NCBI GenBank assembly: GCA_041650635.1
Contig: JBAZKV010000002.1
Span: 1 to 64,000 of the forward strand
DNA from: Candidatus Margulisiibacteriota bacterium
Lineage (GTDB): Bacteria; Margulisbacteria; WOR-1; JAKLHX01; JBAZKV01
Direction of reading: 5' to 3'
Length of the DNA stretch: 64,000 bases
Shown here: positions 42,306 to 51,698 of the stretch, piece after piece
How positions within the stretch are numbered: the first letter of the stretch is position 1
Layout of the letters: each line of letters opens with the position of its first letter
Made by a program: the position numbers and the translations under genes
Notes under the pieces: model-generated
Seen by the model: the letters and a program-made list of their open reading frames with translations, nothing else
Told to the model about the DNA's origin: nothing
Database searches by the model: none

Positions 42306-45017
42306 TCAGGACTTGGCCAGTCCCCAGTTCTTTCCGCTGCCGCAGTCAACCTTAAGAGGCACAGCCAGAGGCACGGTCTTTGACATGGTCTCCACAACAA
42401 GCGTTGTAACGGATGCCGCAACTTCTTCTGGACACTCAAACACCAGCTCATCATGTATCTGCATTACCATTTTGGATTTTGAGTTTTGTGCTTTAAGTTT
42501 GTCATGTATCTGTATCATAGCGGCCTTGATGATATCGGCGGCGCTGCCCTGTACTGGCGTGTTGATGGCGGTCCTTTCCGCCATCTGCGCGATGCTCTGG
42601 TTGAGAGAGTTGATATCGGGGATGTAGCGCCTTCTGCCGAGCAGGGTCTCTACATAGCCGTTCTTTTTAGCGAATTCTATTGTTGAATCCAGGTATTTTT
42701 TTACCCCGCTGTATTTATAGAAATACCTGTCGATAAAGTCCTGAGCTTCGTTCTTTTTTATTCGCAGGGCTTTTGAAAGGCCGAACGCGCTCATCCCGTA
42801 TATTATCCCGAAGTTGATCGTCTTGGCGGCGCTCCTCATCTCTTTGGTAACCTCTTCTATCTTCACATCATAGATATCAGCGGCAGTGGCGGAGTGCACA
42901 TCGCGGTCTTTGATAAAGTCCTCCATAAGGTTGGGGTCCCTGCTTAAGTGTGCCAGGATACGGAGTTCTATCTGCGAATAATCCGCCGACATTATCACGG
43001 AGCCCTTGTCCTGCGCCGTAAAGATCTCCCGCAGCAGCCTCCCTGTCTGGGACCGGACCGGGATGTTCTGAAGGTTGGGATCGCTGCTGGATAGCCTGCC
43101 TGTTGCGGTAACTATCTGATTAAAGGAAGCGTGTATCCGCTTGGTTGAGGGATCGATCAGTTCGGGAAAGACATCCACATAGGTTGTCTTCAACTTGTTA
43201 AGCTGCCTGAACTCGAGCAGTTTCTGCGCTATCTCAAAGTTGACCGCCAGCTCTTCCAGGACTTCGGCATCCGTAGAAGGACCTGTCTTTGTTTTTCTTA
43301 GAACGGGGAGCTTAAGTTTTCCAAAAAGGACCTGTGCCAGCTGCTTGGGGGAATTGATATTGAACTCCTCTCCTGCCATTACCAGGATCTCCGTTTGAAG
43401 CCTCTTCAACCTTGTTTCTATCTCGACCGAAATATCCTTTAATTTGTCCCTGTCGATATAGACCCCGTTTTGCTCCATTTCTACCAAAACTTCGATAAGA
43501 GGCACTTCTATTTTAGAAAAAACCTCGTAGAGCCCCTTCTCCTTCAATTCCTTTGCGAGCACCTGTGAAAGCTGCCAGGTTACATCGGCGTCCTGGCACG
43601 CATAATCAGCGGCCTCTTTTTCCGGCACACCCTTAAAGTCGGCGCTTTTGCTGGCATCCATCAGGTCTTCATATGTGGTCATGGTCCTTCCAAAATATTT
43701 TGCGCCCAGGTACTTTAAATTGTATTTTCCCGCTGTCGGGTCCAGTATATAGGCGGCCAGCATAGTGTCGCAGTCAACTCCTCTAACTTGGATCCCCAGA
43801 GCGCTGCCAAGCACTTCTATGTCAAATTTGACATTGTGTCCCGCCTTCTTGATATTTGCGTCCTCAAAGACCTTTTTCAATCCCTGCCGGACACCTTCCC
43901 GCGATATAAATTCTGCCGAAAGATAGTATCCGGTGTTCTCTTTGAACGAGACCGAAACGGCTTCAAGCTTTGCGGTCAAGGTGTCAAGGCTGTCCGTTTC
44001 CGTGTCAAAAGCAAAGCGGCCTTTTTCTTCGATGTTCTTTATCAGTTCGGCAAAAGACCTTTCGTCATCTATTATCTTATAGTCATGCCCTTGCGCGCTT
44101 TTCTTTGCCTTTTCTTCGCTAAGCGCAGAAATAACTTCGGGAGCCTCGGTCTTACCGTACTTCTTGAGCAGTGTCTTGAACTCGTATTTTTCAAATATCG
44201 GCCCTGTCTTATGCCAGTCCGTTACGGTCCTTTTTAATTTATCGATGTCTACAGCAATGGGGACATTACTGTCAAGTGTCGCCAGTTTTTTTGACAGTAG
44301 AGCAGAATCCTTGCCTGCTATCACCTTATCCCTGAGTTTTCCCTTTAACTTTTCCGCGTTTTCAAGTATGTTCTCTACAGCCCCGTACTCCCTGATAAGA
44401 GAGACCGCCCCCTTGCTTCCAATGCCGCTTATCCCGGGGATATTGTCAGAAGCGTCCCCCGCGATGGCCTTGTAATCCACGACCCTTTCCGGCGGGACAC
44501 CCAGATGCTCCTCCACTCTTTTGGGATCATATAGAACGGTTTCCGTCACACCTTTTACGGTAGCCAGAACGCTTACCCGCTCCGACACTATCTGAAAGGT
44601 ATCCCTGTCTCCCGTAACTATCACAACATCCGCATCTTTTGCCTTTTCGGCAATAGTTGCAATAATATCATCGGCTTCATAACCATCCAGTTCAAAGACC
44701 GGGATGGACAGAGATGACAGTATCTCTTTAACTATGGGCAGCTGGCTTACAAGACCTTCCGGAGCTTTCTGCCTGTTTGCTTTGTATTTGTCATACTGCT
44801 TGTGCCTGAACGTAGGTGAAGGCCTGTCAAAAGCCACCGCTATCAGGTCCGGCTCTTCTAAGAGTATCTTCATCAGCAGTCCGGTAAATCCGTAAGCGGC
44901 ATTAATTTGAAGCCCGCCGGAGGTCTTCATGGTTTCGGGCAGGGCAAAAAAAGCGCGGTACAAAAGGCTGTTGCCGTCTATGAGGAACAGTCTGGGGATA
45001 TTAGTTTTTTTCTCCAA
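42306..45017 (-). CDS. polA: DNA polymerase I
   Basis: A 903-aa polymerase with all three domains. The 5'-3' nuclease is at about residues 1-290 (LIDGNSLLYRAFFA, GYEADDIIATIAEKA, GDASDNIPG). The 3'-5' exonuclease is intact (FAFDTETDSLD, AGHNVKFDIEVL, DYACQDADVTWQL), so it should proofread, unlike Taq-type enzymes. The polymerase domain has SADYSQIELRILAHLS, RSAAKTINFGIIYGMSAFGLS and MQIHDELVFE. The start is TTG 45017, inside the tsf end (17-nt overlap), with no clear Shine-Dalgarno site. This suggests coupling to tsf. Confidence 0.96.
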   Translation of the reverse strand: MEKKTNIPRLFLIDGNSLLYRAFFALPETMKTSGGLQINAAYGFTGLLMKILLEEPDLIAVAFDRPSPTFRHKQYDKYKANRQKAPEGLVSQLPIVKEILSSLSIPVFELDGYEADDIIATIAEKAKDADVVIVTGDRDTFQIVSERVSVLATVKGVTETVLYDPKRVEEHLGVPPERVVDYKAIAGDASDNIPGISGIGSKGAVSLIREYGAVENILENAEKLKGKLRDKVIAGKDSALLSKKLATLDSNVPIAVDIDKLKRTVTDWHKTGPIFEKYEFKTLLKKYGKTEAPEVISALSEEKAKKSAQGHDYKIIDDERSFAELIKNIEEKGRFAFDTETDSLDTLTAKLEAVSVSFKENTGYYLSAEFISREGVRQGLKKVFEDANIKKAGHNVKFDIEVLGSALGIQVRGVDCDTMLAAYILDPTAGKYNLKYLGAKYFGRTMTTYEDLMDASKSADFKGVPEKEAADYACQDADVTWQLSQVLAKELKEKGLYEVFSKIEVPLIEVLVEMEQNGVYIDRDKLKDISVEIETRLKRLQTEILVMAGEEFNINSPKQLAQVLFGKLKLPVLRKTKTGPSTDAEVLEELAVNFEIAQKLLEFRQLNKLKTTYVDVFPELIDPSTKRIHASFNQIVTATGRLSSSDPNLQNIPVRSQTGRLLREIFTAQDKGSVIMSADYSQIELRILAHLSRDPNLMEDFIKDRDVHSATAADIYDVKIEEVTKEMRSAAKTINFGIIYGMSAFGLSKALRIKKNEAQDFIDRYFYKYSGVKKYLDSTIEFAKKNGYVETLLGRRRYIPDINSLNQSIAQMAERTAINTPVQGSAADIIKAAMIQIHDKLKAQNSKSKMVMQIHDELVFECPEEVAASVTTLVVETMSKTVPLAVPLKVDCGSGKNWGLAKS

Positions 45018-45603
45018 CTTGGTATCTTGAAAACCGGCTGATCTGGATGTTCTCTCCGAATTTTGCTATATGCTCCTTGATCAGTTCCCCGATGCTTTTT
45101 GAGAGCTCTTTGATAAAAGGCTGGTCTATAAGACAGACCTGCGAGTAGAATTTTTCCAGTCTTCCCTCGACCATTTTTTCCGCGACCTTTTCGGGCTTGC
45201 CCTCTGCAAGGGCGGCCGCTTTAAGGACTTCCTTTTCCGAATTGATCACGCTTTCGGGGACGTCTTCCCTCTTTAAGTACTGGGGGCTGGAGGCCGCTAC
45301 CTGCATGGCGATATCCCTTGCAAGTGTAGAAAACTCAGGGTTCCTGGCCACAAAATCGGTTTCGCAGTTAAGCTCCACCATGACCCCTATCCTGCCGTTA
45401 AGATGGATATAGGCTTCCACAACGCCGTTGCCGGTCTGCTTGCCCGTCCTCTTGGTGGCGGAAGCAAGCCCCTTTTTCCTTAGCAGTTCTGCGGCTTTTT
45501 CCATGCTGCCGTCCGTCTCGACCAGGGCTTTTTTGCAGTCCATCATCCCGCAGCCGGTTTTTTCCCTTAGTTCTTTGACGGTATTTGGATCTATCTGCGC
45601 CAT
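45001..45603 (-). CDS. tsf: Elongation factor Ts
   Basis: A 200-aa nucleotide exchange factor for EF-Tu, starting at ATG 45603 (MAQIDPNTVKELREKTGCGMMDCKKAL). The core reads GVMVELNCETDFVARN. At 200 aa it is the short form, like Thermus and unlike the 283-aa E. coli protein, because one subdomain is missing. It follows rpsB by 4 nt in the usual rpsB-tsf order. Confidence 0.96.
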   Translation of the reverse strand: MAQIDPNTVKELREKTGCGMMDCKKALVETDGSMEKAAELLRKKGLASATKRTGKQTGNGVVEAYIHLNGRIGVMVELNCETDFVARNPEFSTLARDIAMQVAASSPQYLKREDVPESVINSEKEVLKAAALAEGKPEKVAEKMVEGRLEKFYSQVCLIDQPFIKELSKSIGELIKEHIAKFGENIQISRFSRYQVGEKN

Positions 45604-45607
45604 GATG

Positions 45608-46441
45608 TTATTTCTTTTCCTCGCCTTCCGTAGGTTCAAGAAAATCGTCCATTCCCAGTTCCTGTATCTCTTCTTCCTTTTCTATTTCGGCCGCCGCGGC
45701 TATTGTCTCCTCCGCGGTTTCCGAAGAAAGCGGAGCCTCTATAACTTCGCCCGGATGCGCTATTCTGCGCCCCTCGAGCACGGCATCGGCCATCACGGAA
45801 CACAGCAGCTTAACGCTCCTTATCGCATCATCATTGGCCGAAATGACATAATCAATATAGTCCGGGTCGCAGTTGGTATCAACAACTCCTACAATGGGTA
45901 TGCTAAGCTTTTTTGCTTCCTTAACTGCTATCATTTCCTTCTGCGTGTCAACTATGAACACTATAGAAGGCGGGCTGGCCATTTCTCTGATGCCTCCCAG
46001 GGTCTTGTCCAGCTTGGCTTTTTCCTTCCTTATATTGCTGACCTCTTTCTTGGGCAGTTTGTCAAAGGTCCCGTTGGCCTCCATCTTCTCTATTTCCTTC
46101 ATCCTGGAGATGTTCTTGCGAAGGGTCTTAAAATTGGTGAGCGTTCCGCCCAGCCATCTCTGGTTGATAAAGAACATCCCGCATCTCTGCGCCTCGGCCT
46201 GGATGGCCTCCTGCGCCTGTTTCTTTGTCCCTACAAAAAGGACCGTGCCGCCTTCGGCAACGATCTTCCTGACGAATTCGTAAGCCTTTTCGATGAGCGG
46301 AATGGTCTTGTGAAGGTCAATCACATGGATATCATTCCTCGAAGAATAGATATAACGGGCCATCTTCGGGTTCCAGTTGCGCCTTGGATGGCCAAAGTGG
46401 ACCCCGGCTTCCAGCATCTGTCTCATTGTTATAACAGCCAA
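45608..46441 (-). CDS. rpsB: 30S ribosomal protein S2
   Basis: A 277-aa ribosomal protein. The TTG start at 46441 gives [20 protein letters not shown], which matches the family N-terminus, and AGGAGG lies 7 nt upstream. [29 protein letters not shown] and [15 protein letters not shown] are typical. The C-terminal acidic tail ([15 protein letters not shown]) is longer than in E. coli. Its -10 box overlaps the trxB stop codon. Confidence 0.97.
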   Translation of the reverse strand: MAVITMRQMLEAGVHFGHPRRNWNPKMARYIYSSRNDIHVIDLHKTIPLIEKAYEFVRKIVAEGGTVLFVGTKKQAQEAIQAEAQRCGMFFINQRWLGGTLTNFKTLRKNISRMKEIEKMEANGTFDKLPKKEVSNIRKEKAKLDKTLGGIREMASPPSIVFIVDTQKEMIAVKEAKKLSIPIVGVVDTNCDPDYIDYVISANDDAIRSVKLLCSVMADAVLEGRRIAHPGEVIEAPLSSETAEETIAAAAEIEKEEEIQELGMDDFLEPTEGEEKK

Positions 46442-46463
46442 GTTTTTTCCTCCTGATAGAAAA

Positions 46464-46472
46464 ATTATAACA
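46464..46472 (-). promoter_or_regulatory. rpsB promoter, extended -10
   Basis: Minus strand TGT-TATAAT (hexamer 46469-46464), overlapping the trxB TAA. A leader of about 15 nt carries AGGAGG (46454-46449). It is a useful contrast to the leaderless promoters in the window. Confidence 0.65.
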
Positions 46473-47445
46473 TATTTTCGAGGTATTTTCTGGCGGAGTC
46501 GGCGGCTGTTGCTCCGTCAGAAACTGCGGTCGAGATCTGCCTTAGGGACTTTTCCCTGACATCCCCGGCAACAAAGATCCCCGGCACCGAAGACAACATC
46601 ATGGCATCGGAAGGCAGGAACCCGTCGCCGCCGGCCTTTAACGCTCCGGCAAGGAACCCGGTATTGGGTTCCTCTCCTATATAGACGAACACGCCGTCAA
46701 CCGGAAGGTCTTCCTTTGTTCCGTCGAGCACATTCTTGACCGAAAGGCTTTCCACCTTGCCCTGCCCGTTTATTTTTTCTGGCACACAATTCCATTTTAC
46801 CGAGATCTTAGGGTGGTCCAGAGCCCTGTCGGAGAGCACCTTGTCCGCGCGGAGCCGGTCCCTTCTGTGCACCACCACCAGACTCGAGGCAAAACGCGTC
46901 AAGAACAGCGCCTCGGAAATGGCAGAATTCCCGCCTCCTATAACAGCAATGGCCCTGTCCCGGTAAAAAGCGCCGTCGCAGGTAGCACAGTAAGACACTC
47001 CCCTGCCTCTAAATTCTTTTTCGCCGGGAATGCCGAGTTTTTTCGGTTCGGTCCCTGTGGCAATTATCAGAGCGCGGGACAAAATACTCCTGTCTGCAAG
47101 CAAGGTCCGTACTAACAGCCCTTCCTTAGATATCTTTACCACATCGCCAAAGACGACCTGGCACCCGAATTTTTTTGCCTGGTCCTCCAGCCTTTCGGAA
47201 AGCTCCATCCCGGAGATGCCCGAAGGAAATCCCGGGTAGTTCTCTATCTCAGAGATCTCCGCCAGCTGTCCGCCCAGGATGGCCTTTTCTATCAGCAGGG
47301 TCCTAAAGCCCGCCCTGCCGCAGTAAATGGCAGCCGTAAGCCCGGCAGGCCCCCCGCCTATTATCACAACATCAAGCGCGCTGTCCCTGTCTTTAAGCAG
47401 TTCCTCAAGCTGAGGAATTACACTGTTCTTTTCTGCAATGTTCAT
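46465..47445 (-). CDS. trxB: Thioredoxin reductase
   Basis: A 326-aa flavoprotein passing electrons from NADPH to thioredoxin. The FAD motif is [21 protein letters not shown]. The redox pair is in [10 protein letters not shown], followed by the NADPH motif [15 protein letters not shown] and the C-terminal [16 protein letters not shown]. The start overlaps the lptC stop by 4 nt. No thioredoxin gene is adjacent. Confidence 0.95.
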   Translation of the reverse strand: MNIAEKNSVIPQLEELLKDRDSALDVVIIGGGPAGLTAAIYCGRAGFRTLLIEKAILGGQLAEISEIENYPGFPSGISGMELSERLEDQAKKFGCQVVFGDVVKISKEGLLVRTLLADRSILSRALIIATGTEPKKLGIPGEKEFRGRGVSYCATCDGAFYRDRAIAVIGGGNSAISEALFLTRFASSLVVVHRRDRLRADKVLSDRALDHPKISVKWNCVPEKINGQGKVESLSVKNVLDGTKEDLPVDGVFVYIGEEPNTGFLAGALKAGGDGFLPSDAMMLSSVPGIFVAGDVREKSLRQISTAVSDGATAADSARKYLENML

Positions 47446-48398
47446 TTTTCCTCCTTACCGGCCTGTTGTTTTCCCGACCCGATAAGCCCTTCTTCTATCA
47501 GGACCGTGCTTTTCCTGCCCTTTATTGATATAGACTCGTCCCTTAGGTCTACCGTTACCGACTCGCCTTTCAACTCGCTGTCTTTTCTCCTTAGGAGGAC
47601 GGAGCCTTTTAATGAAACCTTCTCCTTATTGATATTGTACAATGCCGAGGCTGACCTCGCTCTGATATCCTTATAATTGATCGCGGGATTCCCTGATGCC
47701 AGGATAGTGTTCGTTTTTTGCTCAAAAACCAGCTCGTCGCTCTTAACAGAGAGCTCGCCTCTTGATATCCTGGCGCTGCCGCGGGCGTAGATCTTTCCAC
47801 TTTTGGCATTCACTTCGAAAGACGAGGCACGGACCTCTATATCCGGCACGCCTTTATTTTTCATAACCGCCACCGGTTCTTTTTCAAGTACCATTTTCTC
47901 CATTTCGGTATCGGAACTCATCGACCCGGCAGAGATAGCCACATTATCCCTTTCAAAAGACAGTCTGTCCTTTGCGTATATTTTCTTGTCGTCAAGGGAC
48001 CAGACAAGCGAAGCTGTCTCGAACCTGGATATCCCTTCATAACCTAGGGGGGAAAAGACCTCTATGCTTTTCTTTTTCATGTCCCAAAACACCTTTGGCG
48101 CTATTATATTGAGAGACGGTTTCCCGTCCTTAAAAAAAATGCCGTGGATGCGGTCCAATTCCGCTTTTTGGGTAGAATTGTTGATATGAGAGGATTCAGC
48201 TCTTATTTCCCAAAACTTTACCCCTCCGGCTATTTCGGAAAAAACCGCCTCCTTCATCGACAGGTCAGACCTCTGTTTTTGGGATTCAAGTTTGTTCGAG
48301 ATCCTTTTGGCAAGGTCCTTTTCCGGAGTAAATACCGCCCAGACAAAAACAAGAGAAAGGACTACGGCAAGGGCAATAAGAGAGGTTCTGCTGTTCAT
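47442..48398 (-). CDS. lptC: LptC-type LPS export protein with LptA-like C-terminal half
   Basis: A 318-aa protein with one N-terminal membrane anchor (LIALAVVLSLVFVWAVF). An LptC region follows (about residues 40-170: KEAVFSEIAGGVKFWEIRAE, PKVFWDMKKKSIEVFSPLGYEG). A second OstA/LptA-like region covers about 180-300 (ARGSARISRGELSVKSDELVFEQKTN, KGSVLLRRKDSELKGESVTV). E. coli LptC is 191 aa and LptA separate, so this looks like both in one chain, as reported for large cyanobacterial LptC. It would bridge LptB-LptF/G to LptD. It sits between a TPR gene and trxB. Confidence 0.85.
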   Translation of the reverse strand: MNSRTSLIALAVVLSLVFVWAVFTPEKDLAKRISNKLESQKQRSDLSMKEAVFSEIAGGVKFWEIRAESSHINNSTQKAELDRIHGIFFKDGKPSLNIIAPKVFWDMKKKSIEVFSPLGYEGISRFETASLVWSLDDKKIYAKDRLSFERDNVAISAGSMSSDTEMEKMVLEKEPVAVMKNKGVPDIEVRASSFEVNAKSGKIYARGSARISRGELSVKSDELVFEQKTNTILASGNPAINYKDIRARSASALYNINKEKVSLKGSVLLRRKDSELKGESVTVDLRDESISIKGRKSTVLIEEGLIGSGKQQAGKEEK

Positions 48399-48399
48399 T

Positions 48400-49014
48400 T
48401 TAGTAGCCGAGGGCTTTTAGCCTCAGCGCTTCCATTGTTTCGGCAAATCCGGCGGCAGGACGGTTGATCTTATAGTATCCCTGTCCCAGTCCCAGATGGA
48501 AAGCCGCGACATTTGAATCTATCGAGATGGCTTTTTTCATGTGGTCAATTGCTTCATTCCATTTGTTCTGCTCGGCATAGATTATCGCCATATATCCCCA
48601 GGGCCACGGGCTGCCCGGCTGAATAGCGGCAATATTGCGCATTTCCTGGAGGGCATAATCCTGATAGCCGCCAAAATAGTAGGCAAAAGCCAGCCGGAAC
48701 CTTGTCCGCCAATCGGAAGGGTTCTTGCTGACCATGGGATAGTATCTTTCAATAAGTTTTCTTGCGTAAGCGGTCTTATTTCCCGCCAGATCGGCCGTCT
48801 TTTTAAGCTGGTCCAACCCCTCCTGTATCTTATTGGTGTAGGCATAGGTTATAGCAAGGTCAAAATGCGCGTCAGGGGATGCCGGGCTGGCGGACAGGGC
48901 CGCCTCCTTTTTGGAGATCTCGCTCCTGAATTCCGGGGTCATGACCCAGGCAAACGAAACGGAGCAAAAGATCATAAGCGCTAAGATAACAGCTGCACAT
49001 TTTCCTGTTTTCAT
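48400..49014 (-). CDS. Secreted TPR-repeat protein
   Basis: A 204-aa protein with a signal peptide (CAAVILALMIFCSVSFAW). Helical TPR-like repeats follow (PDAHFDLAITYAYTNKIQEG, DWRTRFRLAFAYYFGGYQD, SPWPWGYMAIIYAEQNKW, AFHLGLGQGYYKINRP). TPRs are protein-interaction scaffolds. The partner is unknown, though its place 1 nt ahead of lptC suggests an envelope role. Its start follows a leaderless-type promoter. Confidence 0.8.
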   Translation of the reverse strand: MKTGKCAAVILALMIFCSVSFAWVMTPEFRSEISKKEAALSASPASPDAHFDLAITYAYTNKIQEGLDQLKKTADLAGNKTAYARKLIERYYPMVSKNPSDWRTRFRLAFAYYFGGYQDYALQEMRNIAAIQPGSPWPWGYMAIIYAEQNKWNEAIDHMKKAISIDSNVAAFHLGLGQGYYKINRPAAGFAETMEALRLKALGY

Positions 49015-49022
49015 AGGGTATT

Positions 49023-49031
49023 ATTATAACA
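49023..49031 (-). promoter_or_regulatory. TPR-lptC-trxB promoter, leaderless type
   Basis: Minus strand TGT-TATAAT (hexamer 49028-49023), 8 nt before ATG 49014. On the plus strand the same bases give TATTAT/TATAAC, which could serve tsaC. Confidence 0.55.
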
Positions 49032-49044
49032 TTAAAGGGCCCAA

Positions 49045-49641
49045 ATGAAAAAAGTCAGAATAATAAAAGCCTTCACAAAAGCATCGATAAGAACAGCCGC
49101 CCGCAAAGCCGCTCAAGAGCTTAAAGCGGGCCACCTTATCATATTCCCGACAGATACTGTCTACGGCATCGGGGCTGACCCCGGAAATCCCCAAGCCGTG
49201 AGAAGACTGTTCAAGGCCAAACAAAGGCCCCTTTCCAAGCCTTTTCAATTGCTTGTCGGCAGCCTGCAACAGGCAAAGAAAGCAGCCAAAAAGATCACCA
49301 AAGAGGCTGCGGCACTGATGGCTTCCAACTGGCCGGGCCCTCTGACAATAGTTGTGGAGAAAAATAAGCAGGTGCCTGATACCGTGACTTCCGGACTTAA
49401 GACCGTCGGCCTGCGCCTTCCTGACCACCCTGTCGCCCTTGAGATAATAAAAGCCTTTAAAGGACCTGTCGCGGCCTCTTCTGCCAACCTTTCAGGCAAA
49501 AAACCTCCTAGGACCGCACGGGAAGCCGTCCTACAGATCAAAGACAAAGCGTCGCTGGTCATTGATTCGGGAAAAACTTTAAAAGGAGTTCCCTCAAGGA
49601 TAGTTGATGCAACAGGAAAAAAACTTAAGGTGCTTAGATAA
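49045..49641 (+). CDS. L-threonylcarbamoyladenylate synthase (Sua5/YrdC/TsaC)
   Basis: A 198-aa enzyme making threonylcarbamoyl-AMP for the t6A37 modification of tRNA. The YrdC fold shows as GHLIIFPTDTVYGIGADP, FKAKQRPLSKPFQLLV, NWPGPLTIVVEKN, VGLRLPDHPVAL and AASSANLSGKKPPRT. The length fits the short TsaC form without the Sua5 C-terminal domain. It is divergent from the TPR gene and ends 11 bp before a convergent gene of unknown function. Confidence 0.93.
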   Translation: MKKVRIIKAFTKASIRTAARKAAQELKAGHLIIFPTDTVYGIGADPGNPQAVRRLFKAKQRPLSKPFQLLVGSLQQAKKAAKKITKEAAALMASNWPGPLTIVVEKNKQVPDTVTSGLKTVGLRLPDHPVALEIIKAFKGPVAASSANLSGKKPPRTAREAVLQIKDKASLVIDSGKTLKGVPSRIVDATGKKLKVLR

Positions 49642-49652
49642 TAGGCCTGCTT

Positions 49653-50354
49653 TTAAGAAAGTATCTTTGAAGCTTCCCGACAAAATTCTTCAAGGTCCGC
49701 AGAACACCCAAAAGTCGAAAGATTATGAATAAGATGAATCTCTGCTTCGCCGTTCGCTCTGAACGACAAAAGGCGGGACTGCAGCCCAAGGGCTTCTTTA
49801 AGCAGGGCAAGGGTTTCTATATGCATGATGTCCGAAACCGTGCCATGCCCCATTCTGAGACGGTATACCGAAAACTCCCCGACTGTCAGAGGCTCCCTGT
49901 AAGGCACCTTCATCGGGCCAAAGATCTCCCCCGTATCCTGATAGTATGCGCCAAGCCCGCTTTCCCATACGGCATGAAGCAGATCGCTGCTTTCATGAGG
50001 CTCCTCAGCTCTTAAAAGCTGGGGATAATAGATATAGGACAAACCCCGCGGATAAAAACCCATCACATGTTCTCTAAGTAACGGAAGAGAAGCCGGAGAC
50101 TCATCCCTTACCGCATTAAAGAACCGATAACAGTTCATGAATTCCGTATGGGAGACCCCCTGGAACCTGAAAAGACCGAACTGCTGGTCAGTTATTTTGA
50201 TCAGCGCCCCCGAAATGGCGTTCATACACGCTGTCGAAAGATAGGTCGCTCCGGTGCGTTCGGGGCTGACCCTGAATAATTCGCGGCTTGCCAGTATAGC
50301 CGCCTGGGTATTACCGGATTTTATTATATCAAAGACTCCTGACGGGCATCTCAT
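49653..50354 (-). CDS. Protein of unknown function, 233 aa
   Basis: I do not recognise this gene. It is soluble, with no signal peptide or membrane segment. Notable segments are FRVSPERTGATYLSTACMNA, QFGLFRFQGVSHTEFMNCY, HVMGFYPRGLSYIYYPQLL, and a C-terminal ALGLQSRLLSFRANGEAEIH. AAGGAGG lies 5 nt before the ATG, which supports a real, well-translated gene. It is a single gene between tsaC (convergent) and the outer-membrane protein gene. Confidence 0.75.
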   Translation of the reverse strand: MRCPSGVFDIIKSGNTQAAILASRELFRVSPERTGATYLSTACMNAISGALIKITDQQFGLFRFQGVSHTEFMNCYRFFNAVRDESPASLPLLREHVMGFYPRGLSYIYYPQLLRAEEPHESSDLLHAVWESGLGAYYQDTGEIFGPMKVPYREPLTVGEFSVYRLRMGHGTVSDIMHIETLALLKEALGLQSRLLSFRANGEAEIHLIHNLSTFGCSADLEEFCREASKILS

Positions 50355-50411
50355 AGAAGCCTCCTTAATACTTGTCGGTATTTTTGCGCGTGGATTTCAG
50401 AACGAAAGAGG

Positions 50412-51611
50412 TTAAAAGGTCAGAGCCACCTCATACCACTGGGTAACGACTACTTTGCCCTGGTCGGGGTCATAGGCGCGCTTGGCATTGGCGATAACCT
50501 GCGTAAAGGGATTGACTTTATAGCCCAGTTTTGTGGTTATTATGGCGCCTTCTCTAAGGTCAAGGCTTCTTGCATCCACAAAGTTAGGCTGATAGTAACC
50601 TGCGGCGGCAAAATACTGACTTCCAAGGTTGGCCGAAGCCTCGGCCTTAAGGGCACTGTTGCTCCCGTTGTAGCCCTCCAGCACCGCCCAGAATTTGGCG
50701 GCGCCAAGAACATCCCCCGTCAGGGAAACCTTATAACCGTCCCTGCTGATGCCGGCTGCTTCGTAAGAAACAATGTCGACCGGGTTGGTCTCATATTCCT
50801 CGTTGTAGTATTCAGGAACAAAGTCGCGGTCCAGATATCTTTTTTCCGCCTTAAAATTGAGCCTAGCCAGCGCCACATCGTATCCCGCAGAAATACCTGC
50901 AGAAAGGCCTCCCCCATGATTGTTAAGCCTGGCATATTCCGCAAAGAGGATCGAATTCAGGAAAAAAGGAGCCATAGCATCAACTCCCCAGCCTGATTGT
51001 GAGGGAAATACCTTCTGGGTCCCGTCCGGCTTTATCTGGTTGATACCGTCAGCATCGCAGACAAAATACTGTCCTAAGGTAAGGTAAGGCAGGACCTGCT
51101 GCGTTGCCCTCGCGCCGTAAACCCTTGACCAGGTGCCCAGAACCTCTATGCCGTAAATGCCCTTCTTATAATATGCCCTTAAGCCAGCCTGCTGGTCCGA
51201 AGGTATCAGCCCTCCCTTTAAGACCGTTGTATAATTGCTCATCAAAAGACCTGCCCCGTAGGTAACATTGCTGAGCAGCCCGTACCTTGCGCCCCAGTCC
51301 GGGGTCGCATATTCCAGGTATCTCACCACCATACTGTCTATCCCGACTTTATCTCCGTTGTACAAAGGCACATTGATATCAAAGCCCAAACCCAGTGCGC
51401 CGTATTTGAAATCCGGGTTCCATCTGAACACCGGGGCCGAAACCCCTCCGTTGTTCACGATGCCAAAGCCGCCGGCATTGGCAAATGTTCCCGCCATCAG
51501 CGGCCTGGTTGAAAGGGGATCGACAGAAACAGAGAACAGATTGACCGGATCGGCCGCTTGCGCTGCTTGAATTAACCCCGCCAACAGAATAACGGCCAGC
51601 AGTTTTTTCAT
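50412..51611 (-). CDS. Outer-membrane beta-barrel protein, unknown substrate
   Basis: From ATG 51611 (AGGGGAAG just upstream) this is 399 aa with a clean signal peptide (KKLLAVILLAGLIQAAQAAD). The rest alternates aromatic and polar residues in strand-like stretches (YGALGLGFDINVPLYNG, VTYGAGLLMSNYTTVL, AYYKKGIYGIEVLGTWSR). It ends in VTQWYEVALTF, with a terminal aromatic residue as in barrel proteins recognised by BamA. A longer reading would start inside the ATTGGAA tract and adds an implausible N-terminus. The family is not identified. Confidence 0.8.
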   Translation of the reverse strand: MKKLLAVILLAGLIQAAQAADPVNLFSVSVDPLSTRPLMAGTFANAGGFGIVNNGGVSAPVFRWNPDFKYGALGLGFDINVPLYNGDKVGIDSMVVRYLEYATPDWGARYGLLSNVTYGAGLLMSNYTTVLKGGLIPSDQQAGLRAYYKKGIYGIEVLGTWSRVYGARATQQVLPYLTLGQYFVCDADGINQIKPDGTQKVFPSQSGWGVDAMAPFFLNSILFAEYARLNNHGGGLSAGISAGYDVALARLNFKAEKRYLDRDFVPEYYNEEYETNPVDIVSYEAAGISRDGYKVSLTGDVLGAAKFWAVLEGYNGSNSALKAEASANLGSQYFAAAGYYQPNFVDARSLDLREGAIITTKLGYKVNPFTQVIANAKRAYDPDQGKVVVTQWYEVALTF

Positions 51612-51638
51612 CTTCCCCTCTCCTCTTTTCAATTTCTC

Positions 51639-51687
51639 ATTGGAAATTGGTAATTGGTCATTGGAAATTGGCAATTGGAAATTGGAC
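51639..51687. repeat. Tandem ATTGGAA-type repeat, copy 2
   Basis: An imperfect array of (A)ATTGG(A/T/C) units lies in the 87-bp gap between purH and the barrel gene, 28 bp upstream of the barrel start codon. It is related to 18510-18551. Confidence 0.8.
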
Positions 51688-51698
51688 ATTTCCCCGCA

